From Phycisphaerae bacterium (GTDB lineage: Bacteria; Planctomycetota; Phycisphaerae; Tepidisphaerales; Tepidisphaeraceae): a stretch of 64,000 nt of DNA. Of this stretch, positions 43,363 through 52,473 are shown one piece after another. Below the pieces are notes generated by a model. That model saw nothing but the letters and a program-made list of their open reading frames with translations, searched no databases and had not been told where the DNA came from. The position numbers were made by a program, and so were the translations under genes. Position 1 is the first letter of the stretch, and each line of letters opens with the position of its first letter. The stretch spans positions 1 through 64,000 of the forward strand of contig BPJO01000015.1 in NCBI GenBank assembly GCA_026004655.1, read 5' to 3'.

Positions 43363-44529
43363 ATGAATGTTGCTGCTTACTTGATCCTGGGTCGCAACCC
43401 GTTCAATGCTGCCGACATCGTCCGAGCGATGGCCGAACGGGCGATTCAGCTAGGAATGAGCATCGACGTCGCGGATTCGGTGGAAGAAGTTCCTGCGCAA
43501 CAAGGAGTCGGGTTGATTATGAGCCGGATCAATCGTTCGGACGCCGAACAGGCCGTTCGTCGAAGAATTCCGACCATCGCGCTGTTCGACCAGACACTAT
43601 CTGACATCGTACCGGTGGTCGTTCCCGACGAACGAGGTCTGGGACGAATGGCAGCAGAACACCTGCTCAATCAAGGATTTAAAACCGTCAGTTTTTGTGG
43701 TCCGAAGATGCTCTGGTCGGTCCAACGGTTTGAAGGGTTCGAGCAGGTCATCCAGAGTTCGCAAGCCACCCTCCATGAACCACTCATTGGGGAAACCTGG
43801 GCGGAATTGGAAACACCCGACATGATGCGTCAGTGGGTCGAAGGTCTCCCGTTACCGATAGGCGTGATGTGTGCCAATGACAAACTGGCCGTTCGGCTTA
43901 GGAATACCGTTTTTGATACCGGACGAAGTGTACCCGAAGATGTAGCCATCGTCGGTGTCGATAACGATGAACTGAGATCTGGGTACGGACGGGTTTCCAT
44001 CACCAGTGTTGGTTTGAACGCGGCCGCAATCGGTGCTCGTGCAGCAGACCTTCTAGCCGATATGGTCCGACGAGGAATCACTCCCCCGTCGGTCACACAG
44101 GTCCCCCCAGGTGGTCTGTTCCGACGACGCTCAACCGACGTGTTGCGAATTTCTGATCCCGAAGTTTTGGCTGCGGTGAAATATATAGCGTCCCATTTTC
44201 GTGACGGGATCCAGGTTGAGGATGTTTTAAACCACGTGATGGTTTCTCGGTCGACCTTGGATCGGCGTATGAAACAGTCCATCGGACGAAGTTGCAGTGA
44301 CGAAATCGAACGAATCCGAATCAGTCATGCTAAAAAGATGCTGACAGAGACTGATGCAGCCCTTTCAGAAATTGCGGCGGCCTGCGGATTCAACTATTTG
44401 TCGCATTTCTCCCACGCTTTTCGTCAAAAAGCCGGTCTATCACCTTCGCAGTATCGAAAGCTCCATCGTTTTACAGGGAATCTTACCGAAAACCTGTCAA
44501 TCCCATCACGGATTCAAGATTCAGGATAG
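43363..44529 (+). CDS. XylR-family transcription regulator (LacI-type sensor, AraC-type HTH)
   Basis: 388 residues. The N-terminal about 265 residues form a periplasmic-binding-protein-like sugar sensor (IPTIALFDQTLSDIVPVVVP, PIGVMCANDKLAVRLRN, PEDVAIVGVDNDE), and the C-terminal about 100 residues carry two AraC HTHs (IQVEDVLNHVMVSRSTLDRR and ALSEIAAACGFNYLSHFSHA). This is the XylR arrangement, common in planctomycetes beside carbohydrate genes. It has no clear ribosome binding site before ATG 43363. It is divergent from the PEP-CTERM, pseudopilin, glycosidase and ABC transporter run and probably regulates it. Confidence 0.9.
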   Translation: MNVAAYLILGRNPFNAADIVRAMAERAIQLGMSIDVADSVEEVPAQQGVGLIMSRINRSDAEQAVRRRIPTIALFDQTLSDIVPVVVPDERGLGRMAAEHLLNQGFKTVSFCGPKMLWSVQRFEGFEQVIQSSQATLHEPLIGETWAELETPDMMRQWVEGLPLPIGVMCANDKLAVRLRNTVFDTGRSVPEDVAIVGVDNDELRSGYGRVSITSVGLNAAAIGARAADLLADMVRRGITPPSVTQVPPGGLFRRRSTDVLRISDPEVLAAVKYIASHFRDGIQVEDVLNHVMVSRSTLDRRMKQSIGRSCSDEIERIRISHAKKMLTETDAALSEIAAACGFNYLSHFSHAFRQKAGLSPSQYRKLHRFTGNLTENLSIPSRIQDSG

Positions 44530-44691
44530 AGACGACATATCGGCTGGAGGTCTAGACCGATTAACCCGGCGAGTTTGGGTCGGACGGTCTGAAAAGCGAC
44601 TGTGACAATTCGTCTGCCGGTGAGTTTTGTCAGCACGCGTAATTGTCTCTATACTCAAAGAGAAGTCATTGAACTGGAAAGGAGACGAACG

Positions 44692-45408
44692 TTGTCTCAA
44701 GCCACATCCGCCCCCTTGGTCACCCGTGAAACACATCCCGGATATTTTCTGCTCCGAAGGCTTCATTCCCTGACCGGCATCCTGTTCGGAGGATACATTT
44801 GTGTTCATTTGCTGATCAATGCCACCCTCATCCAGGGACCGGGAACAACCGGTCAACCGGGGATCTTCCAACTGCAGGTGGATAAAATCCATTCTCTCCC
44901 GTTTCTTTTGGCGATCGAGCTGTCTTTCATTTTTGCCCCCCTGTTGGTGCACACGATTTATGGCATCTACATCATGCTCAACGGAAAACCGAATGTCGGG
45001 CACTATGGGTATGTCAAAAACTGGTTTTACTTCCTTCAGCGGGTCAGCGCGGTGGCTTTGGTCGCATTCATCCTGTTTCATGTGGGTGGAATGTTCGGAT
45101 GGTTTGGTGAGAACCTGAAGTTCGTTGCTCACGAAAAAGCATTTGAGTCAACGATCCGTCACGTACAGATCCACTGGGCGGTTGCGTTGATCGTTTATCC
45201 ACTCGGCGTTTTGGCCGGTACGTTTCACCTGGCCAACGGGTTCTGGGGGGCCGGTGTGGCATGGGGATTGACCGTCAGCCAACAGGCCCAACAACGCTGG
45301 GGGTTGATCTGCTTGGGATTGTTCTTGTTCACCACACTCTGCGGGTTCTTGGCGATCATCGCCACTTTTGTGTACAAGAATCATGCCTTGCCCCTTGCCG
45401 GAAACTGA
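44692..45408 (+). CDS. sdhC: Succinate dehydrogenase cytochrome b subunit
   Basis: Membrane anchor of complex II, 238 residues from TTG 44692, chosen because AAAGGAGAC precedes it. Five membrane segments are visible, with haem-ligand histidines in LLRRLHSLTGILFGGYICVH and in APLLVHTIYGIYIML, as in the di-haem B-type (Bacillus) anchors. It carries electrons between FAD/Fe-S subunits and quinone. The next gene begins at the base after its stop plus one, and sdhA follows beyond that. Confidence 0.85.
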   Translation: MSQATSAPLVTRETHPGYFLLRRLHSLTGILFGGYICVHLLINATLIQGPGTTGQPGIFQLQVDKIHSLPFLLAIELSFIFAPLLVHTIYGIYIMLNGKPNVGHYGYVKNWFYFLQRVSAVALVAFILFHVGGMFGWFGENLKFVAHEKAFESTIRHVQIHWAVALIVYPLGVLAGTFHLANGFWGAGVAWGLTVSQQAQQRWGLICLGLFLFTTLCGFLAIIATFVYKNHALPLAGN

Positions 45409-45409
45409 C

Positions 45410-45892
45410 ATGGGATTCGATCGGTCCATCATCGAAGACTATGCCCAAGGCGGAAAGCTCCTCCGACAAGCCGTCTTCGGTCTTGTTACGGAAGATTGCC
45501 TGGCACACCCGGTACCGGGGACATGGTCGATCCATGAAATCGTGATTCATCTTCAAGATAGTGATCGGATCGGTATCCATCGTATGCAAAGAATCGTGGC
45601 AGAGGATAATCCTCTGTTGATTGGTTTTGATGAATCCGCGTTTATTCGGCATCTCAGACCCGATGAACAGTCCCTGGAAGATGCGTTAACGCTATTTGAG
45701 ATCGGGCGAAGACAGTTCGCCAGGGTCCTACGTACCTTGCCGGACGAATATTACGAACGTCAGGCGGTCCACAATGAAATCGGTAAAGTTTCCTTGGGCA
45801 AGCTGCTGATCAAGTATCAAGAGCATCTTCTTCACCATTTGAAATTTTTGAAAGAGAAACGCCGGCTACTCGGCAAACCGTCAACGGCCTAA
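45410..45892 (+). CDS. DinB-like four-helix protein
   Basis: 160 residues of the DinB/YfiT-like superfamily, with the metal-type histidines in TWSIHEIVIHLQDSDRIG and near the end in YQEHLLHHLKFLKEKRR. These proteins are often thiol transferases using bacillithiol or similar, or are of unknown function. The ATG stands one base after the sdhC stop (TGACATG), so it is co-translated with sdhC and lies unusually between sdhC and sdhA. Confidence 0.85.
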   Translation: MGFDRSIIEDYAQGGKLLRQAVFGLVTEDCLAHPVPGTWSIHEIVIHLQDSDRIGIHRMQRIVAEDNPLLIGFDESAFIRHLRPDEQSLEDALTLFEIGRRQFARVLRTLPDEYYERQAVHNEIGKVSLGKLLIKYQEHLLHHLKFLKEKRRLLGKPSTA

Positions 45893-45912
45893 ATTAAGGA
45901 TAGGATTGAACC

Positions 45913-47817
45913 ATGGCAGGTAAAAAGCGCGTGATCGTCGTCGGTGGTGGGTTGGCCGGTTTGGCTTGCTCGGTCAAACTGGCCGAACTTGGTGTGGAAG
46001 TAGACCTTTTTTCAATGGTTCCGGTCAAACGGTCTCATTCGGTCTGTGCCCAAGGCGGGATCAACGCCTGCAATGATATCGCCCGTCAACAAGGCTTCAG
46101 CGAATGGATTCACTTCGATGAGACCATTCTGGGAGGCGACTTCCTTGCCGATCAACCCCCGGTGCTAGAAATGGCCAACTGGGCTCCACGGATCATTGAT
46201 CTGTTGGATCGAATGGGCGTGCCTTTCAATCGTACGCCGGAAGGTCAGCGCGACCTGCGACTTTTCGGTGGATCTCTTTTCAAACGAACATTCTTTGCAG
46301 GCGCAACTACAGGACAGCAATTACTTTACGCGCTTGACGAACAAACCCGTCGTTACGAAACCCTCGGACGAGTTCACAAGTTTGAGTTTTGGGAGTTTCT
46401 TTGGCCGGTGATTCATGAAGGCGTTTGTGTCGGGATCGTGGCTCAAGACATGCGAACCATGCAGATTAAAGCGTTTCGAGGTGACGCGGTTGTTATGGCC
46501 ACGGGTGGTAACGGGCTGATCTTTGGAAAATCCACACTGTCGGTCATTTGTACCGGGGGTGCTGTTTCCAGATGCTTCCAGGCAGGGGCCAAACTGGGCA
46601 ACCCGGAGATGATCCAGGTGCACCCCACTGCGATCCCCGGCGAAGATAAATGCCGCCTGATTTCTGAATCCGCCCGAGGTGAAGGCGGACGGGTCTGGGT
46701 CCCCAAGAAAAAAGGCGACACCCGACCACCTAACTCCATCCCGGAAGACGAACGGGATTATTTCCTCGAACGCAAATACCCCAAGTACGGCAACATCGTT
46801 CCCCGTGACATCGCCACCCGCGAAATATTCCAGATTTGTCTCGAAGGCTACGGTGTCGGTGGCGGAAACATGGTTTACCTCGACCTTCGCGATAAGGTTA
46901 AAGAAATCGGACGTGAAAAAGTGTTGAGCAAACTGGAGGGAATTCTCGAAATTTATGAAAAATTTGTCGGTACGGATCCCCTGAACGAACCGATGAAAAT
47001 CTTCCCCGCGGTCCACTATTCGATGGGTGGTCTGTGGACAGGTTATGAAGCCAAAAAATCCTCTCCCGGAGGACTCGAACCGGGACACTATAAAAACTTC
47101 ATGACCAACATCCCCGGTTTATATGCCATGGGCGAATGCTCGTTCGCATTCCATGGCGCCAATCGTCTAGGCGCCAATTCGCTGCTGAGCTGTATTTTTG
47201 AGGGTCTTTTCGGTGGTCCCGGTGTGAAAAATTACATCACCGATATTGCGCCGATCAGTGTCTGTGAATTACCCTCAGGCATTTATGAACAAGTCGTGAA
47301 ACAGGAAATCGAAAAACAGGATGCCCTGATCCGTTCCAGCGGAACCGAAAATCCCTATCTGATCTGGCAAGAAATGGGCAAATGGATGACCGATCACTGC
47401 ACGGTCGTCCGGTATAACGACAAACTCGAATTGACCCTTAAACAGTTACAGACCTGGAAAGATCGATACGCACGAATCCGACTCAGCGATACCGGACTTT
47501 ATACTAATCAGAATCTGTCATTCACCCGTGCGCTTCGGGACATGATTATCAACGCTGAAGCCATCCTGAAAGGGGCCCTTGCTCGTAATGAAAGTCGAGG
47601 CGCCCACTACAAGCCCGAGTTTCCAGAACGAAATGACAAAGAGTTCCTGAAAACAACGATTGCGACGTGGAATGCTTCTGACGGACGAGTGGACATCGGG
47701 TTTACGCCGGTAGATACAAGTCTGATTCAACCTCGACCGAGAACTTATGGCAAAGGCGCCAAGGCGGAAAATAAACCTTCGCCAACAGAAATTGCACCCC
47801 AACCCGCGTTGGTTTAG
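45913..47817 (+). CDS. sdhA: Succinate dehydrogenase flavoprotein subunit
   Basis: 634 residues, the catalytic FAD subunit. The FAD-binding GGGLAGLACSVKLAELG, the His-flavin loop HSVCAQGGINACND, the active-site region MIQVHPTAIPGEDK and the FAD segment HGANRLGANSLLSC are complete. The length and sequence fit the B-type (non-E. coli) SdhA, matching the single large SdhC. An sdhB gene would be expected next but a radical SAM gene follows instead. It starts at ATG 45913 after AGGAT. Confidence 0.95.
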   Translation: MAGKKRVIVVGGGLAGLACSVKLAELGVEVDLFSMVPVKRSHSVCAQGGINACNDIARQQGFSEWIHFDETILGGDFLADQPPVLEMANWAPRIIDLLDRMGVPFNRTPEGQRDLRLFGGSLFKRTFFAGATTGQQLLYALDEQTRRYETLGRVHKFEFWEFLWPVIHEGVCVGIVAQDMRTMQIKAFRGDAVVMATGGNGLIFGKSTLSVICTGGAVSRCFQAGAKLGNPEMIQVHPTAIPGEDKCRLISESARGEGGRVWVPKKKGDTRPPNSIPEDERDYFLERKYPKYGNIVPRDIATREIFQICLEGYGVGGGNMVYLDLRDKVKEIGREKVLSKLEGILEIYEKFVGTDPLNEPMKIFPAVHYSMGGLWTGYEAKKSSPGGLEPGHYKNFMTNIPGLYAMGECSFAFHGANRLGANSLLSCIFEGLFGGPGVKNYITDIAPISVCELPSGIYEQVVKQEIEKQDALIRSSGTENPYLIWQEMGKWMTDHCTVVRYNDKLELTLKQLQTWKDRYARIRLSDTGLYTNQNLSFTRALRDMIINAEAILKGALARNESRGAHYKPEFPERNDKEFLKTTIATWNASDGRVDIGFTPVDTSLIQPRPRTYGKGAKAENKPSPTEIAPQPALV

Positions 47818-47920
47818 TGCTTATTTCATGTAATTTTGCACTGAATTTTCCCTGAAGAAGTTTTATTAGATTTAGGGATTATCGTTTTACCCCAATAAAA
47901 GCAAGTATACTATACGTATT

Positions 47921-49255
47921 ATGTCACTCAGCGTGATTTCGGCCGGGTCACCATTTCATGTCATGACCAAACCAATCGGGCCGATCTGTAATCTTGATTG
48001 CAAATATTGCTTCTACTTGGAAAAAGAAAATCTTTACCCGGACAATCGAAAATGGTCGATGCCAGACGATGTTCTTGAAACATATATTCGTCAATACATT
48101 CAATCCCAGCCGCAGTCCGAAATTTCGTTCGCATGGCAAGGTGGTGAACCTACTTTACTAGGTGTTCGTTTTTTTCAGAAAGTAGTCGATCTTCAACAGA
48201 AACATGCCAACGGCAAGCAAATCACAAATGCATTTCAAACCAACGGAGTGTTACTTACGGATGAATGGTGCCGATTTTTCAGGCAACACCGTTTTCTGAT
48301 CGGTCTTTCAATCGACGGACCGGCTGAATTGCACGACGCATACCGAGTCGATACCCAGCAGAATCCCACTTTTTCTCGCGTGATGAAAGGATTAGAACTC
48401 CTCAAAAAACATGGCTGCGAGTTTAATACACTGACAGTGGTCCATCGTACCAACAGCCAGAAACCGATCGAAGTCTATCGTTTTCTCAAGGAAATTGGTT
48501 CCAAGTTCATTCAGTTCATTCCGCTGGTAGAGCGTTGGGCACCGGTCAGGCTAAAAGTCCGTGGAATAGATTTTGCTGAACCTCCACACCCGAGTGAGAA
48601 AGATGACCCACTCTCGGTAACGGAATGGTCGGTGCGTTCAAGGGATTACGGGGAGTTTTTGTGTAAGATTTTTGATGAATGGGTCCGACGGGATGTGGGG
48701 AAAATATTCGTTCAGCTTTTTGACGTCGCATTGGGTAATTGGATCGGCGCAGGAAGCAGCCTGTGTGTCTTTGCAGAAAAGTGCGGCCGAGCGATGGCGA
48801 TGGAACACAACGGTGACTTGTACGCCTGCGATCATTATGTCTATCCGAAGTATCATCTCGGAAACATTATGAATACCAGCCTGGGAGCAATGGTCGAAAG
48901 TCCGATGATGCATGAGTTTGGAGAAAACAAGTCGGCAACGCTCCCCCGATACTGCCAAGAGTGTGAGGTGAGGTTCGCCTGTCACGGAGAATGCCCCAAA
49001 CATCGTTTTTGCACCACCCCCGACGGAGAACAGGGTTTGAACTACCTTTGCCCTGCTTACAAGCGGTTCTTCAATCACATTGATCTTCCGATGAGAATCA
49101 TGGCAGACCTCATAAGATCTGGACGACCGGCTGCCCTGATCATGGACTGGTATCAGCAACAGGATCGAATCAAAATCCGAAGAGGCGACGTTCAACGGAA
49201 TGATCCATGTCCCTGTGGCAGCGAAAAAAAGTTCAAAAAGTGTTGCGGAAGCTAA
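47921..49255 (+). CDS. Anaerobic sulfatase-maturating enzyme (radical SAM/SPASM) with SEC-C tail
   Basis: 444 residues. The radical SAM cluster is CNLDCKYCFYLEKE, followed by the SPASM cluster cysteines (CGRAMAMEHNGDLYACDHYV, CQECEVRFACHGECPKHRF). This is the anSME type that turns a Cys or Ser of sulfatases into formylglycine. The last about 20 residues are a SEC-C zinc motif (RNDPCPCGSEKKFKKCCG). No sulfatase gene is in this window, but planctomycetes commonly encode many. It is preceded by an AT-rich gap of about 100 bases that could hold its promoter. Confidence 0.9.
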   Translation: MSLSVISAGSPFHVMTKPIGPICNLDCKYCFYLEKENLYPDNRKWSMPDDVLETYIRQYIQSQPQSEISFAWQGGEPTLLGVRFFQKVVDLQQKHANGKQITNAFQTNGVLLTDEWCRFFRQHRFLIGLSIDGPAELHDAYRVDTQQNPTFSRVMKGLELLKKHGCEFNTLTVVHRTNSQKPIEVYRFLKEIGSKFIQFIPLVERWAPVRLKVRGIDFAEPPHPSEKDDPLSVTEWSVRSRDYGEFLCKIFDEWVRRDVGKIFVQLFDVALGNWIGAGSSLCVFAEKCGRAMAMEHNGDLYACDHYVYPKYHLGNIMNTSLGAMVESPMMHEFGENKSATLPRYCQECEVRFACHGECPKHRFCTTPDGEQGLNYLCPAYKRFFNHIDLPMRIMADLIRSGRPAALIMDWYQQQDRIKIRRGDVQRNDPCPCGSEKKFKKCCGS

Positions 49256-49283
49256 ATACCCGGAAAAGTCACTAGCCGATCTA

Positions 49284-49937
49284 TTATTTCAACAGAAATA
49301 CCTGTACGACGCCCGGTCCGTGCACACCCGTCACAAGATTCATCTCGATATCTGCGGTTTTACTCGGACCAGAAATGATCACCATCGCACTGGTATCTTC
49401 TTGTGATGAAGCGAGTTCGAAAAGATCGATCAGATCGCCGACACAGTTTTTAGGCTCAACAATGGCTACGTGCAGCGGTGGAACCAGGGAAAGGCTCCGT
49501 CCGTGATCCGGACTTGCACGAACGACCAGACTGCCTGTCTCGGCCACCACCCGCCACACGTCGGTCACACTGGCATCGACATCATAGACTTCGTCGAGGG
49601 TCATTTCACCCCACACCTTAACGATAAAACCGGCGTCCTGTAACGCCCGGCGGATTTCAAGACGATCCAAAAAGCGTGACCGTGGAATCGCTACTGAACG
49701 AACCCCTTTGGACCGCAGATACCCGATCAGATGCTCGTGCAAAGATTCAACCCGAAGAGACGTTACACCGATCTTGTTTTCCAATGCCCGTTTCTCAAAC
49801 AAGGCAGGCAAACCAATATCAGAAAGCACCAATCTTACGTTCGGTTCATCCAGAACCGGTGGTAGTGACGGTTTCTGACCGGGAGTCCTTCCAAGGGCCT
49901 TGCGTACTTTTTCAATGACGCCGTTCTCATCCTGCAT
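49284..49937 (-). CDS. lutC: Lactate utilisation protein C (LUD domain)
   Basis: 217 residues of the LutC/YkgG LUD family (VWRVVAETGSLVVRASPDHG, then VIISGPSKTADIEMNLVTGV with GPG near the end). In Bacillus, LutABC oxidises L-lactate to pyruvate. It follows lutB in the same direction (gap about 80 bases). lutA, the CCG-domain subunit, is not in the window. Confidence 0.88.
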   Translation of the reverse strand: MQDENGVIEKVRKALGRTPGQKPSLPPVLDEPNVRLVLSDIGLPALFEKRALENKIGVTSLRVESLHEHLIGYLRSKGVRSVAIPRSRFLDRLEIRRALQDAGFIVKVWGEMTLDEVYDVDASVTDVWRVVAETGSLVVRASPDHGRSLSLVPPLHVAIVEPKNCVGDLIDLFELASSQEDTSAMVIISGPSKTADIEMNLVTGVHGPGVVQVFLLK

Positions 49938-50020
49938 ATGTTCTCATCTGTCGATTGAGACATGAACTGAACAAGTCATGTCCATGATGTCACATCAGTC
50001 AATTTTTTACTGCGAAAACT

Positions 50021-51484
50021 CTATTTTCGGGTTCTCCAGATTTCCCTAAATGATTTTGCTGCCGGGGCGGGAATGTCTCTGACCTGTGTCCACCCACTGC
50101 CCGGAAAGGGCAGCTTTCTGACAAAACCGTCTCGCGTACGGATCAATCTTAACGATCTCTTCTGCATCCAGCTGGCCAGTTTATATCGGCCCGGGGTGCT
50201 CATCATGAAGGCATATGCCCTATAAATGAACCTCTCGACGGGGTGACTGATGTGTTGCCGGACAATATCCCTGCGCAGATTGATCAAATGCCTGGGGATA
50301 TTAATCTTGACCGGACAAGCATCATAGCAGGCACCACAGAGTGTTGATGCGTTGGGCAAATCCTTGTTCTTCTCCAACCCCCGCATCATGGGCGTAATTA
50401 ATGCCCCGATCGGACCGGGATACACGCTACCGTAGCTATGGCCGCCGATTTTGCGATAAATCGGACAGGCATTCAGACAAGCGCCGCAACGAATACACCG
50501 CAGCATCTCACGATATTCGGGATTCTTCAGGATCTCGGTGCGTCCGTTATCCATGAGGACAAGGTGAAACTCCTCCGGTCCGTCTTTTTCACCGGCTTTG
50601 CGGGTTCCACCAAAAATCGACGAATAGATGGTCATGGTCTGCCCGGTGGCACTCCTGGCCAAAAGCTTCAGCATGACAGAAAGATCCGTCAGACGCGGAA
50701 TAACTTTTTCGATCCCGACTAGCGAGATCAGAATACGAGGGGTGGTGATAGACTGACGCGCATTCCCCTCATTTTCGACCGTTATCACGTCCCCCGTCTC
50801 TGCCACTAGAAAATTGCCGCCGGTCATTCCAAGGTCTGCTTTGCGGAACTTATCCCGAAGATATTCACGTGCCTGACGTGTGAGCGATTCAGGGTCATCA
50901 TTGTATGGTGTGCCGAAATACTCGCTGAACAGACGGGCAATCGAAGCCTTATCCTTATGAATGATCGGCGTCACGATATGCGATGGTTTATCATGGTCGA
51001 TCTGTACAATGAACTCACCGAGATCCGTTTCCACCACATCCAGACCGGCAGCCTCCATGACGTGCGCCAGCTCGATTTCTTCTGAAACCATCGACTTGCT
51101 TTTGATGATTCGTCGTGTCCCCGAGCGGCGAACAATATCCAGAATGATTTTTTTGGCATGCTCACCGTCCGATGCAAAGTGAACATGCCCCCCCCTTTTT
51201 TCCACATTCTCGGCCAGTTGCGTCAGATAATAGTCCAGATGATCCAGCGTGTGCTGCTTGATCGCCCCGGCCAATTCCCGGACTTTATTGCTGTCAGGAA
51301 GCTCAAGAAGTTTTAGTTGCCTGCCACGGTCGTTTCGGACCACCGCGTTGTCAATCGCCTTTTTAAGCCGTTCGTTATGAGCAGCTGCAACTGACTCACG
51401 ACCAAAGTCGAATAAGTTTATCTCGTGAGCATGGAACTCCGCGATTTTTTTATCGAGCGTGGTCTGGACCAACTCCTGAAGCAT
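50021..51484 (-). CDS. lutB: Lactate utilisation protein B (iron-sulfur)
   Basis: 487 residues: an N-terminal LUD domain (GNFLVAETGDVITVENEGNA and GIEKVIPRLTDLSVMLKLLA) and a C-terminal ferredoxin-like part with two 4Fe-4S cysteine sets (CIRCGACLNACPIYRKIGG and CGACYDACPVKINIP). It is the electron-transfer subunit of the LutABC lactate oxidation complex. A 2-hydroxyacid dehydrogenase gene follows in the neighbourhood, which fits a role in lactate metabolism. Confidence 0.92.
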   Translation of the reverse strand: MLQELVQTTLDKKIAEFHAHEINLFDFGRESVAAAHNERLKKAIDNAVVRNDRGRQLKLLELPDSNKVRELAGAIKQHTLDHLDYYLTQLAENVEKRGGHVHFASDGEHAKKIILDIVRRSGTRRIIKSKSMVSEEIELAHVMEAAGLDVVETDLGEFIVQIDHDKPSHIVTPIIHKDKASIARLFSEYFGTPYNDDPESLTRQAREYLRDKFRKADLGMTGGNFLVAETGDVITVENEGNARQSITTPRILISLVGIEKVIPRLTDLSVMLKLLARSATGQTMTIYSSIFGGTRKAGEKDGPEEFHLVLMDNGRTEILKNPEYREMLRCIRCGACLNACPIYRKIGGHSYGSVYPGPIGALITPMMRGLEKNKDLPNASTLCGACYDACPVKINIPRHLINLRRDIVRQHISHPVERFIYRAYAFMMSTPGRYKLASWMQKRSLRLIRTRDGFVRKLPFPGSGWTQVRDIPAPAAKSFREIWRTRK

Positions 51485-51530
51485 GACCCCATTTTACAGC
51501 AATGGTCTTTGTTTCAAAATAAGCAGACAA

Positions 51531-52244
51531 TTACTTTTTGGCAGGCTGTTGAGACGGATCAGCACTTATGTTTCCATTGGCATTCTGATAGATGATCCCG
51601 AAGACTGCGGAGAAAAATACCACCATCGGCATGATGAACGGACTGAGTTCCAGACGAGTTTCTAGGGCGCGAGTATCGATCCCCTGAAACTTATAAATCA
51701 CTCCAAGAATTCCGAAGATGAGCATCAATGATCCCTGAAGACTGGTAAACATCATGACGCTGGTTCGGAACAGAATAAACGACAACATTCCGAAAAAAAT
51801 CAACCCCATTCCCCCGCCCGCAGCCGCAAAATGAGGATCCAGCCCGCTTGTTCGCCAAAGACTCATTCCGACGATCGCGCCGATCAACCCCCCCATAATC
51901 GCTACTGCATATTTCATCAAAGGCCATGTGACCACCGCACAGACAAACCCACCGATCAAGGCTGCGGGCAACGGTGCACCGGTCTGTTCGCCGACAATCG
52001 CTCCCAGCCAGGCCCCAATCACTGCTGCGTTCAAAGTGACAAGCCACTTGAAAGCGTAATACCCCCATAACAGGAAAATGATTCCACCGAAGATAAGAAT
52101 AACCGCAGCCGCGACGTTCATTTCACGGCAAGTTTCGAGCAAATCCGCCTGCGCCATCCCCTGACGCAGTACCTTCAAAACGTGCGCAAGAGAATCAACC
52201 GTCAATGATCCGGAAACCGGTTGCGTCGTTGCTTCTACAGGCAT
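51531..52244 (-). CDS. Multi-pass membrane protein (DUF4203/TMEM198-like)
   Basis: 237 residues from ATG 52244, with about six to seven membrane segments and small-residue repeats (AALIGGFVCAVVTWPLM, AIMGGLIGAIVGMSLW) as in the DUF4203 family. An N-terminal stretch of about 50 residues precedes the membrane part. The function of the family is unknown. It lies 46 bases upstream-facing from lutB in the same direction. Confidence 0.7.
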   Translation of the reverse strand: MPVEATTQPVSGSLTVDSLAHVLKVLRQGMAQADLLETCREMNVAAAVILIFGGIIFLLWGYYAFKWLVTLNAAVIGAWLGAIVGEQTGAPLPAALIGGFVCAVVTWPLMKYAVAIMGGLIGAIVGMSLWRTSGLDPHFAAAGGGMGLIFFGMLSFILFRTSVMMFTSLQGSLMLIFGILGVIYKFQGIDTRALETRLELSPFIMPMVVFFSAVFGIIYQNANGNISADPSQQPAKK

Positions 52245-52473
52245 GTACAAAATATCGACTTTTAAAACCGAATTCCTCCACGACCGATAATGTCAACGAT
52301 CGGGTCGTACAAATGCGCAACACCTTCCCAAAGGAAAATCGAACGAAAATCATTGTTTTTAGCCTAATTTCGAGGTTTTGCTCAAAAAAAATTGTTAAAC
52401 CGCGCACCACCCAAGGTATTTGATGGAAGGACTCGCCTTCCCTTGTCGCGTGACTTCAGACACTGCAGAGGTC

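Noticed and set aside
49940-50020. Gene between lutB and lutC
   Set aside because: Only about 80 bases with stops in all frames.
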